Assembly: GCA_023430625.1 (NCBI GenBank)
Contig: JAEZAA010000285.1
Span: forward strand, 1-18,370
Reading direction: 5' to 3'
Origin: Pseudomonadota bacterium
GTDB lineage: Bacteria > Pseudomonadota > Gammaproteobacteria > Pseudomonadales > Oleiphilaceae
Length of the DNA: 18,370 nucleotides
Shown here piece after piece: positions 7,408-15,088 of the stretch (position 1 is the first letter of the stretch; each line of letters starts with the position of its first letter). The notes beneath the pieces are model-generated. The model did not search any database. It saw only the letters and a list, made by a program, of their open reading frames with translations, and was not told the origin of the DNA. A program made the position numbers and the translations under genes.

Positions 7408-9998
7408 TAGACGGAGGGGACAGGCGGCAGGAGACGCCGACGGCGGCGCTGGCTGAAAAACAAGGCCGCCAGCAGCAGGAACGCGGGGACGAACATCCAT
7501 TCCTTGCGCGGGTAATCAGTGGCCCGCTCCACATGCAGGATCTCCCAGTCGAAGTCGATCCGTGCCGCTTCCGCGGGACTGCCGAAGATCAGGTTATCGA
7601 CGAATACACGCCCCTCCTCTTCCCGCAATTCCAGACCGATCTCCAGCAGGCGGGCCTCGGCGCCGGCCACAGACGGCACCTGAAACACCACGGTCTTACT
7701 GACTGACTCTCCCACCAGGGTCTCACCCGCCACTGCCAGACGCAGCGACTCACCCGCCGCCATTTCATCCAGCACCTGATTCAACTCAGTGGCCGCGACC
7801 GGCTCAACCGGCGGATACCACTGATGCCACCAGAAACCGGGACGGAACAGGGTGAAGGCGATCAGCAGCAGTGCCAACACCTCCCACCAGCGGGTCCGTA
7901 CCAGCCAATACCTCTGGGTTGCGGCGGCGAACAACAACATGGCAACGGTGGCGCTGGTAACGACCAGGGCCAGTTCCCACCAGCTCTCCACCCCGATCAA
8001 CAACAGCTGGGTGTTGAAAATGAACATGAACGGCAGGATGGCGGTACGAATGTCATAGGCAAAGCCCTGGATCCCGGTGCGGATCGGATCCGCATGGGAG
8101 ATCGCGGCGGCGGCATAGGCAGCAAGCCCAACCGGTGGAGTGTCATCCGCCAGGATACCAAAGTAGAAGACAAACATATGGACTGCGATCAGAGGCACCA
8201 CCAACCCCTGCTGCGCCCCCAGTGTTACGATGACCGGCGCCATCAGGGTCGACACCACAATGTAATTCGCCGTGGTGGGCAGCCCCATCCCCAAGATCAG
8301 GCTGATCAGTGCGGTGAATACCAGCATGGCCAGCAGATTGCCGCCAGAAATGAACTCCACAAAGTCCGTCATCACCAAACCGATGCCGGTCAGCGTCACG
8401 GTACCGACGACGATCCCCGCAGTCGCCGTGGCGATGGCGATTCCCGTCATGTTGCGGGCGCCGGAGACCAGCGCCATAAAGCAGTCATGCACGCCGATAC
8501 GAACCGCCGCCACGAGATCACCCTGTTTGCGGAACAGGGCCATCAGCGGGCGCTGCGTCAACACGATAAAAATCATGAAGAGCGTCGCCCAAAAGGCTGA
8601 TAACGCCGGCGACAGCTGCTCCACCGCCAGACACCAAACCATGACGATCACCGGCAGCAGGTAATACAGACCAGACTTCAGCGTTGGGCCCGGCTCCGGC
8701 AATTCCCGCAATTCCTGTGTCGGATCATCTTCCTCAAGCTCGGGATAGCGCGCGGCATACGCAACCAGACCCACATACGCCACCACCAGCAGACCCGCCG
8801 CGACCGGTATTGCGTCACTGCCCAACCATTGCTTGAGCCAACCCATGCCGTAATAGACGGCAAGCGTCAGAAGGGACAGACCAACGAACACCGTCAGCCC
8901 GATCAGCAGCCGTTCCGCCAGCGAATGGCGTCGGCGCCGGGCAATGCCCTGCATATCCAATTTCAGGGCTTCCAGATGCACGATATAGAACAGCGCGACA
9001 TAGGAAATCAATGCCGGCAGAATCGCGTGCCGAATGACCTCCAGATAAGAAATACCCACGTACTCCACCATCAGGAAGGCCGCCGCGCCCATGATCGGCG
9101 GCGTCAACTGACCGTTCGTGGATGCAGCGACCTCAACCGCTCCGGCCTTGGTCGGCGGGAAGCCGACTCGCTTCATGAGCGGGATGGTAAAGGTGCCGGT
9201 CGTGACCACGTTGGCGATGGACGAGCCCGAAATCATACCGCTCAGGCCCGACGACACCACGGCGGCCTTGGCAGGCCCGCCACGCAAATGCCCCAATAAG
9301 GAAAACGCAACCTTGATGAAGTAGTTGCCGGCCCCGGCCCGCTCCAGCAGCGCACCAAAGAGCACGAACAAAAAGACGAAGCTGGCAGACACACCCAGCG
9401 CCACTCCGAACACGCCTTCGGTGGACAGCCACTGGTGCGCCATGACCTTCTGCACACTGGCGCCCTTGTGGGCGATCACGTCCGGCATGTAGGGGCCGCC
9501 GAAGGTGTAGGTTAGAAAGACCAGCGCTACGATTGCCAGCGGCAATCCCAGCGAACGCCGGGTGGCCTCCAGGAGCAGCACGAGCCCGATTGCCGCAGTG
9601 ACGATATCCCAGATCTTTGGAGCACCTGCCCGGCCTGCCAGCTCGTTCTTGAAGACGAGCAGATAAAGCGTACAGGCGACTGCCAGCAGGGCCAGCATCC
9701 AGTCATACCAGGGAATCGGCCGTCCGTGAGCGGCCTTGAACATGGGGAACGCGGCAAAAGCCAGGAACAGGCCAAAGGAAAGATGAACGACACGAGCCTC
9801 ATGCTCGTTGAGAATGCCGATATTGAGCGTAAAAGGTAGTGGCGAGGCAATCCAGAGTTGAAACAGCGACCAACAGAAGGGAACGACCAACAGGATCAGC
9901 GCGGCACTGCTTCGCCCACCTGTTTCCGTTTCCAGCATTCGCTTGAGGTGAGGGTCACTGGATTCCGTGCCCGCACTCCTGAGCTTGTCGACGCTCAC
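7407..9998 (-). CDS. TRAP transporter fused permease (4TM/12TM, DctQ-DctM) with C-terminal DUF3394 domain
   Basis: This inner-membrane permease of about 863 residues belongs to the TAXI-type TRAP transporters, which take up an organic anion with a sodium or proton gradient from a periplasmic receptor. The first ~170 residues carry the DctQ-like small subunit helices. The DctM-like part spans about 195-665 and shows SGLSGMISGSSIANVV, TTGTFTIPLMKRVGFP, NGQLTPPIMGAAAFLM, GMGLPTTANYIV and ILADDTPPVGLAAYA. After residue ~690 come one helix, a soluble stretch of ~115 residues, a last helix (836-850) and an RRRRR tail. By the positive-inside rule this puts the soluble domain in the periplasm. The start is GTG (9996-9998), 8 bases after GGAG; the TTG just before it is an alternative. 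The receptor gene lies 70 bases upstream. The substrate is unknown. Confidence 0.93.
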   Translation of the reverse strand: MSVDKLRSAGTESSDPHLKRMLETETGGRSSAALILLVVPFCWSLFQLWIASPLPFTLNIGILNEHEARVVHLSFGLFLAFAAFPMFKAAHGRPIPWYDWMLALLAVACTLYLLVFKNELAGRAGAPKIWDIVTAAIGLVLLLEATRRSLGLPLAIVALVFLTYTFGGPYMPDVIAHKGASVQKVMAHQWLSTEGVFGVALGVSASFVFLFVLFGALLERAGAGNYFIKVAFSLLGHLRGGPAKAAVVSSGLSGMISGSSIANVVTTGTFTIPLMKRVGFPPTKAGAVEVAASTNGQLTPPIMGAAAFLMVEYVGISYLEVIRHAILPALISYVALFYIVHLEALKLDMQGIARRRRHSLAERLLIGLTVFVGLSLLTLAVYYGMGWLKQWLGSDAIPVAAGLLVVAYVGLVAYAARYPELEEDDPTQELRELPEPGPTLKSGLYYLLPVIVMVWCLAVEQLSPALSAFWATLFMIFIVLTQRPLMALFRKQGDLVAAVRIGVHDCFMALVSGARNMTGIAIATATAGIVVGTVTLTGIGLVMTDFVEFISGGNLLAMLVFTALISLILGMGLPTTANYIVVSTLMAPVIVTLGAQQGLVVPLIAVHMFVFYFGILADDTPPVGLAAYAAAAISHADPIRTGIQGFAYDIRTAILPFMFIFNTQLLLIGVESWWELALVVTSATVAMLLFAAATQRYWLVRTRWWEVLALLLIAFTLFRPGFWWHQWYPPVEPVAATELNQVLDEMAAGESLRLAVAGETLVGESVSKTVVFQVPSVAGAEARLLEIGLELREEEGRVFVDNLIFGSPAEAARIDFDWEILHVERATDYPRKEWMFVPAFLLLAALFFSQRRRRRLLPPVPSV

Positions 9999-10026
9999 CA
10001 AGGATTCTCCTCAACTGCGAGATCAT

Positions 10027-10060
10027 CGAGTCAGTGCCTATAATCCGCGGCACTGACTCG
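10027..10060 (-). repeat. Perfect 12-bp-stem hairpin between receptor and permease genes
   Basis: Arms of 12 bases (10027-10038 and 10049-10060; CGAGTCAGTGCC pairs exactly with GGCACTGACTCG) enclose a 10-base loop. No T tract follows on the minus strand, so it is not an ordinary intrinsic terminator. It begins 9 bases after the receptor stop codon. Such structures can protect the upstream message from 3' exonucleases, and TRAP receptors are needed in excess over permeases. The structure is seen directly; its role is inferred. Confidence 0.75.
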
Positions 10061-10069
10061 TGAGAAGTT

Positions 10070-11062
10070 TTACTTCTCGAGCAACCCAGCTTCCTGATAA
10101 TACTTCAGGGCACCCGGGTGCAGTGGTGCAGCCAAGCCTTCCTTGACCATTTCCGCCTTGGTCAGATTGGCAAAGGCCGGGTGAAGACGCTGAAAGCTAT
10201 CGAAGTTCTCGAATACCGACTTCACCAGGTTATAAACCACCTGCTCCGGCACCTTCGCGGAACTCACCAGTACAGCCGCCACACCGAACGTCTTCACGTC
10301 CTGGTCATTGCCACTGTACATGCCGCCCGGAATGGTGGCCGTACGGTAATAGGGATTGTCCTTCACCAGCTTGTCGACGACGGGCCCAGCCACCTGCACC
10401 AGTACGCTGTCGCATGAGGTAGTGGCTTCCTTGATCGCACCACTGGGATGGCCGACCACATAAACCATGACGTCAATCTTGTTGTCGCACAGCGCGGCGG
10501 CCTGCTCCGACGCCTTTAGTTCAGAGGCGAGCTTGAAGTCACCCCGATTCCATCCCATTTCCTTCATCAGGATCTCAATAGTGCCACGCTGACCGGAGCC
10601 GGGATCGCCGATGTTCACCCGCTTGCCTTTGATATCCTTGAACTCGGTGACGCTGGCATCTTTGCGCGCCAGTACGGTGAAGGGCTCGGGGTGCAGTGCG
10701 AACACGGCGCGCAAGTCCGAGTTTGGCCCCTGGTCACGAAAGTTTTCGCTGGTGCCCTTATAGGAGTGATACTGCCAGTCGGACTGTACGATCCCGAAGT
10801 CCAGCTCGCTCTCGCGAATGGCGTTGAGGTTGTAGATGGAGCCGGCCGTGCTTTCAACTGAGCAGCGGATGCCGTGGTCATCCCGGGATTTATTCACCAG
10901 ACGGCAGATGGCACCGCCGGCCGGGTAATACACACCGGTCACACCGCCGGTACCGATGGTAATGAAGCGTTGCTCGGGAGGCGCGGCATGGGCTGCGCCG
11001 GCACCTGCAAGCCCGACCAAACCCGCCATGGCGAGCGACATCAATGTGAGTTTTACTTTCAT
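10070..11062 (-). CDS. TAXI-family TRAP transporter solute-binding receptor
   Basis: This periplasmic receptor (330 aa) captures the solute and hands it to the TRAP permease encoded next. Residues 1-26 are a clear Sec signal peptide (MKVKLTLMS, hydrophobic core, AHA cleavage). The mature part starts with the TAXI hallmark ITIGTGGVTGVYYPAGGAICR, followed by ELDFGIVQSD, RAVFALHPEPFTVLARKD, GKRVNIGDPGSGQRGT and HPGALKYYQEAGLL, as in the two-lobed family fold. The start is the ATG 11060-11062, preceded by AAGGAAA. An in-frame codon 8 triplets earlier would spoil the signal peptide. Known TAXI receptors bind glutamate, glutamine or 2-oxoglutarate-like acids, but I cannot assign a ligand here. It forms one transcription unit with the fused permease. 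Confidence 0.95.
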   Translation of the reverse strand: MKVKLTLMSLAMAGLVGLAGAGAAHAAPPEQRFITIGTGGVTGVYYPAGGAICRLVNKSRDDHGIRCSVESTAGSIYNLNAIRESELDFGIVQSDWQYHSYKGTSENFRDQGPNSDLRAVFALHPEPFTVLARKDASVTEFKDIKGKRVNIGDPGSGQRGTIEILMKEMGWNRGDFKLASELKASEQAAALCDNKIDVMVYVVGHPSGAIKEATTSCDSVLVQVAGPVVDKLVKDNPYYRTATIPGGMYSGNDQDVKTFGVAAVLVSSAKVPEQVVYNLVKSVFENFDSFQRLHPAFANLTKAEMVKEGLAAPLHPGALKYYQEAGLLEK

Positions 11063-11267
11063 GCCTGTTTCCTTCCTCGAACTCATCGTATCGCGAGACG
11101 CCCAGAGCGGCGCCCAGTGACTCCCTAAAGAACCTAACCCAGCTCACTCACAAAATAAAGTAACTCTTACGTTTAGACACGTAGCCCCAATCATTGGCCC
11201 GCCAGGTTGGTCGGTATTTAGCCGTCACCATGTTTACCGCATTAATTACCAAGCCGGACACAACAAA
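11063..11267 (-). promoter_or_regulatory. Upstream region of the TAXI-TRAP operon
   Basis: This is non-coding sequence between the terminator of the exporter unit and the receptor ATG. Because a strong terminator closes the unit upstream, the promoter of the receptor-permease operon should lie here. I see an AT-rich patch around 11150-11180 and a GGCCAAT/ATTGG inverted repeat near 11190-11200. I find no pair of hexamers good enough to call a sigma-70 promoter. Confidence 0.4.
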
Positions 11268-11293
11268 AAAGCCCCGGACGATGCCGGGGCTTT
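11268..11293 (-). terminator. Strong intrinsic terminator after the MMPL exporter gene
   Basis: A 10-bp perfect stem (AAAGCCCCGG at 11268-11277 with CCGGGGCTTT at 11284-11293) has a 6-base loop. On the minus strand it runs into six T residues (11265-11270), a textbook Rho-independent terminator 37 bases after the exporter stop. On the plus strand it is followed by TTTCTTTT, so it could work both ways, although no plus-strand gene precedes it. It separates the DUF1329-YCF48-MMPL unit from the TAXI-TRAP unit. Confidence 0.92.
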
Positions 11294-11330
11294 CTTTTAC
11301 ACGGGCGCCAGTAAAACCGGCGAGCAAGTC

Positions 11331-13742
11331 TTAAGCCGACGCCTTGGCCGCGACCTTGGCCTCGGCGGCACGCGCCTTGGCCACCATCTTCTTCGGCTGC
11401 AGCAGGACACGCGCCAGTGCAGGCAACAGCCAGAGCGCGCCCACCATGTTCCAGATGAACATAAAGGTCAGCAGAAAGCCCATGTCCGCCTGAAACTTGA
11501 TCGGCGACAGGATCCAGGTACCGACGCCAATGGCCAGTGTCAGACCGGTAAACACCACTGCCTTACCCGTGGACCGCAGAGTTTCGAAGTACGCTTCCTG
11601 CAATGGCTTGCCCTGCAGCAGGAACTTCTCAAGCTGGGTGTAGATATAAATACCGTAGTCCACACCGATCCCCACGCCCAGGGCCACCACAGGCAAGGTC
11701 GCAACCTTCACTCCGATGCCGAACTGGGCCATCAGCGCCTCCGACAGCACTGAAGTGAGTGCCAGCGGGATCATCAGACAGAGCGTGGCGCGCAGAGAGC
11801 GGAAGGTGATGAAACAGAGAGTCGTCACCACCGCGTACACGAAGATCAGCATGGTGTTGCTGGCTTTGGCAATGACCTCGTTGGTCGCGGCCTCAACACC
11901 CGCGTTACCTGCGGCCAGCAGGAAACGGTAATCGTCGCTGGGATTGTCGGCGGCGAACTTCTCCACCACCGCGGTGACCCGCTGTAGAGTCTCCGCCTTG
12001 TGATCTTCCAGGTAGGCGATCATCGGGGTCAGCGAGCAGTTGGTGTTGACCAGCCCGCTCGGTGCGCGCTGCACGGAAGCGTTCATGACGTGCTGGTTAC
12101 GAGAGAGCTCGTACCACTTCATGTTGCCTTCGTTCAGGGCTTTGGTCGCCAGCTTGGAAACGGTGGCCAGGGATGCCGTGGACTGCACGCCCGGCGTATT
12201 TTCCAGCACCCATTGCAGGCGATCCATGGCATCCAGCACTTCATACTGAGAGCACTGCTCCGGGGCCGTTTCCACCATCACTACAAGAACGTCGGAACTG
12301 GTGCTGTAGTTCTCGATGACATACTGGTTGTCCAGGTTGTAGCGGGAATCCGCATGCAGTTCCGGTGCACCCGGCTCCAAGTCGCCGATTTTCAGGTCGC
12401 GCTTGTAATAGGTACCAACACCAAACCCAACCGCAGCGATCAGAATGGAGATCGCCGCCACAGAGGGATGCGCCATGTAGGACAGGACCCGCCACTTACG
12501 GTCGGCCTTGTCGCTACGGTTCTGCACGTGCTTGATACCGCCCTTGGTGATGCCGATGTAGGACATGATCACCGGATGCAGGACCAGGTTGGTCACGATC
12601 ACGACCGCCACACCAACACTGGCGGCTACCGCCAGATCCTTGATGACGTCGATCTCGATAAACAACAGGGTCAGGAAGCCGATCGCATCACTCAACAGCG
12701 CCAGCAGACCCGCAACATACAAGCCGCGAAACGCCAGACGCGCCGCCATCAGCGCACCATGCCCTTGTGCCGCCTGGCTGGCCATGGCGTTGACGATCTG
12801 TACGCCATGGCTGATACCAATGGCGAATACCAGGAACGGGACCAGTACCGAATAGGGATCCAGGCCGTAACCAAGCAGGCGCAGGATACCCAACTGCCAG
12901 ACCACCGCGATGATAGACGTAATGATCGGCACCAGTGTGCCTGCGATGCAACGGGAGTACAGGAACAGCAAAACCATGGTGATCAGGATCGCCGCCAGGA
13001 AGAAGGTCACCACCTTGGCAATCCCTTCGATCAGGTCACCGACTTTCTTGGCAAACCCGACGATCCGGATCTCGATGTCGGGATTGGCAGCCATATACTT
13101 GTCGCGGATCTTCTCCTCCAGTTCACGGGCGAACTGACCGTAATCCAAGGCCTCGCCGGTTTCCGGATTTTTCTCATACAGAGGCGCCAGCAGCGAGGTG
13201 GAGCGGAAGTTGTCGGAAATCAGCCGCCCGACTTCGCCGGACTTCAGGACGTTCTGGCGTAGTTCTTCCAGTTTCGCTGGAGAACCATCATAGCCATCGG
13301 GAATAACCGTTCCGCCCTGGAAGCCGTCTTCCGTCACTTCCATCCAGCGCACGTTCGGTGTCCACAGCGAACGTAAGCCAGCACGGTCCACGCCGCTCAG
13401 GTAGAACAGCTCGTCATTGACCTGCTTGAGGACTTCCATGTACTCGGCGGAGAAAATGTCGCCCTCTTTCGCAACCACAACCACCCGAATGGAGTTGCCG
13501 AGGTTCTCAAGATCGTTGCGCCGCTCGAGCATGTTCTCGATATAGGGATGCTTGAGCGGAATCAACCGCTCAAAGCTGGCGTCGGGCTTGATCTGCGCTG
13601 CGTTGTAGCCCAAAAACAGGGTCAGCAGCACAAAGGCGATCAGCACCAACAGGCGATTTCCGAAAATCAGCCGTTCCAGGAACGGCTCCGCCTTCGGTGT
13701 AAGCAAAAAATGCTCGCCCTTTTCATGTAACGGATTCGACAT
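11331..13742 (-). CDS. MMPL/RND-superfamily exporter (COG1033-like)
   Basis: This inner-membrane transporter (803 aa) has the duplicated RND layout. TM1 is at about 30-48 and the first large periplasmic loop at about 50-240. TM2-6 are at about 243-395, TM7 at about 428-445, the second periplasmic loop at about 450-627 and TM8-12 at about 630-782, ending in a Lys/Ala-rich cytoplasmic tail. TM10 has the proton-relay signature GVGIGVDYGIYI with Asp695-Tyr696. The matching place in TM4 reads FAIGISHGVQIV, so it lacks Asp-Tyr. Two cysteines in the second loop (497 and 569) could form a disulfide. The start ATG at 13740-13742 has AGAGGA upstream. MMPL proteins move lipids, hopanoids, pigments or other hydrophobic molecules; no AcrA-type or TolC-type partner is encoded here. 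It is the last gene of a unit with DUF1329 and YCF48 proteins. The substrate is unknown. Confidence 0.93.
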   Translation of the reverse strand: MSNPLHEKGEHFLLTPKAEPFLERLIFGNRLLVLIAFVLLTLFLGYNAAQIKPDASFERLIPLKHPYIENMLERRNDLENLGNSIRVVVVAKEGDIFSAEYMEVLKQVNDELFYLSGVDRAGLRSLWTPNVRWMEVTEDGFQGGTVIPDGYDGSPAKLEELRQNVLKSGEVGRLISDNFRSTSLLAPLYEKNPETGEALDYGQFARELEEKIRDKYMAANPDIEIRIVGFAKKVGDLIEGIAKVVTFFLAAILITMVLLFLYSRCIAGTLVPIITSIIAVVWQLGILRLLGYGLDPYSVLVPFLVFAIGISHGVQIVNAMASQAAQGHGALMAARLAFRGLYVAGLLALLSDAIGFLTLLFIEIDVIKDLAVAASVGVAVVIVTNLVLHPVIMSYIGITKGGIKHVQNRSDKADRKWRVLSYMAHPSVAAISILIAAVGFGVGTYYKRDLKIGDLEPGAPELHADSRYNLDNQYVIENYSTSSDVLVVMVETAPEQCSQYEVLDAMDRLQWVLENTPGVQSTASLATVSKLATKALNEGNMKWYELSRNQHVMNASVQRAPSGLVNTNCSLTPMIAYLEDHKAETLQRVTAVVEKFAADNPSDDYRFLLAAGNAGVEAATNEVIAKASNTMLIFVYAVVTTLCFITFRSLRATLCLMIPLALTSVLSEALMAQFGIGVKVATLPVVALGVGIGVDYGIYIYTQLEKFLLQGKPLQEAYFETLRSTGKAVVFTGLTLAIGVGTWILSPIKFQADMGFLLTFMFIWNMVGALWLLPALARVLLQPKKMVAKARAAEAKVAAKASA

Positions 13743-13841
13743 TCAAATGTCCTCTTAGACTACCTGTTCTCTCAAGAGACTTTTCTTCCAATAGCGAGTG
13801 CCGCTGCTTTCACACAAACCAGGGCGATTGCGCACCAGAAC

Positions 13842-14987
13842 CTATTGGGCATCTTCGCCACGTGCCGCTACCCGTTTGGCCCCACCCTCTCCCACCAGGA
13901 TCAGACGCTGACCGGGAAGATAGGCGACACCGCTCAGGGACAAGCGATCCGGCCGGGTATACAGCTCAAAGGAACGACCATAGTTGTTGCTGGTCAGTAC
14001 CGTTCCGGAATTTCCGACAATGGTGACGCGACCGCGATTGTCATGAACACCGCCTGTCAGCGTACCGGCAGGCCCCGTCTTCACCTTGGTCCAGGTCGTA
14101 CCCTGGTCTTCGGAGCGGAACATGTTGCCACGCAACCCCATGATGAGAACTTCATCGGTCACACCGGTGCCGACCACGTCGAACAGCGAGCCGTCGTAGG
14201 GGCCGTTCAGCTTCCGCCAATTGCCGCCGCCGTTGTCCGACCGGAAAATATTGCCCGCCTCGCCCACGATAAACAGATCACCACCTGGAACCTCGGTAAT
14301 GCCGTTCAGGTGGAAACGATCCGGGTTGTCCAGGCGATTGCTCAAATTCGTCCAGGTCTTGCCGCCGTCGGAGGTGCCGAAGAACAACCCATAGGCACCA
14401 ACGACAAAGCCTTGCTGACTGCTGGTGAACCAGACATCGAGAAACGGCTTGCTGGCACCATCTTCGGCATCGGCCTTGGAGTCCTCCAGCGCCATCACCG
14501 CATCATCCAGTTGCTCTTCAAGAGCTTCCGCCTGGGCAGCAGTGGCCGATGCCAACTTTGCCTCGAGCGCCGCCACCATGCGTTCGTTCTGGGCAATGAC
14601 CGCGCTATTGGCCACCAGACCGTCAAATTGCTTAGTCCAGGTTTGACCGGCATCGTCACTGTGCAGAATCACACCACTATGACCAACCGCCCAGCCCCGC
14701 GTGGGAATGGGAAAATGCACTGCCGTCAGCGTGGTGGCCACGGGGACCTGTGCCTGGCTCCAGTCCCGGCCATCGTTATCGGAATAGACGATATGCCCAC
14801 GCTCGCCCACGGCGACCAGACGGGTGCCAATGCGTACAACGTCAAGAAGCAGCGACTGGGCTGCTTTGGTGGAGGGCATGGACGGTGTGTCCAACATATC
14901 TTCAATCGCGACAGCGGGCGCGGCCCATCCGAGCCAGGACGAAAGTGCGACTGTCCACAGCCGACTCGATAGGGATCTGCAATGCAT
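13842..14987 (-). CDS. YCF48-like Asp-box beta-propeller protein, exported
   Basis: This is an exported protein of 381 residues. Residues 1-27 form a signal peptide ending APAVA before IEDML. The mature part has six Asp-box-like motifs (SxDxGxxW type) at about 69-76, 110-117, 205-212, 250-257, 292-299 and 333-340, for example SDDAGQTW and SEDQGTTW. Repeated VxVGxxG strands match a YCF48/BNR-type propeller. Between blades, residues ~130-180 are an Ala/Glu-rich helical insert likely to form a coiled-coil hairpin. The plant and cyanobacterial homologue Ycf48 assists photosystem II assembly; no such role applies here, and a scaffold or chaperone for its neighbours is only an inference. The start is the ATG 14985-14987 with AAGG 8 bases upstream. 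The frame is open 26 codons further but that would bury the signal peptide. The MMPL gene follows after 99 bases. Confidence 0.9.
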   Translation of the reverse strand: MHCRSLSSRLWTVALSSWLGWAAPAVAIEDMLDTPSMPSTKAAQSLLLDVVRIGTRLVAVGERGHIVYSDNDGRDWSQAQVPVATTLTAVHFPIPTRGWAVGHSGVILHSDDAGQTWTKQFDGLVANSAVIAQNERMVAALEAKLASATAAQAEALEEQLDDAVMALEDSKADAEDGASKPFLDVWFTSSQQGFVVGAYGLFFGTSDGGKTWTNLSNRLDNPDRFHLNGITEVPGGDLFIVGEAGNIFRSDNGGGNWRKLNGPYDGSLFDVVGTGVTDEVLIMGLRGNMFRSEDQGTTWTKVKTGPAGTLTGGVHDNRGRVTIVGNSGTVLTSNNYGRSFELYTRPDRLSLSGVAYLPGQRLILVGEGGAKRVAARGEDAQ

Positions 14988-15057
14988 GAGGTTCGCCTTA
15001 TAGTTACAACAAGGTTTGGAAAACGACATCAGGTTGGAAAAGGATAGTGCGAAGAAA

Positions 15058-15081
15058 CCGGGCACGATTGCTCGTGCCCGG
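15058..15081 (-). terminator. GCAA-tetraloop hairpin with T-rich tail inside the DUF1329 operon
   Basis: A 10-bp perfect stem (CCGGGCACGA with TCGTGCCCGG) is closed on the minus strand by the loop GCAA, a GNRA tetraloop, and followed by TTTCTT. It starts 7 bases after the DUF1329 stop and 70 bases before the YCF48 ATG. It could end part of the transcripts after DUF1329, or stabilise the DUF1329 message, so that the periplasmic protein is made in excess over the exporter. Confidence 0.75.
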
Positions 15082-15088
15082 CTTGGGT

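Noticed and set aside
10039..10044. Perfect TATAAT on the plus strand
   Set aside because: It is the loop of the receptor-permease hairpin, no plus-strand gene follows and no good -35 is seen.
12000..13262. Plus-strand open frame of 420 codons
   Set aside because: It is rich in Gln, His, Asp and Arg, as expected from the reverse complement of a membrane protein gene (MMPL). It shows no family features.
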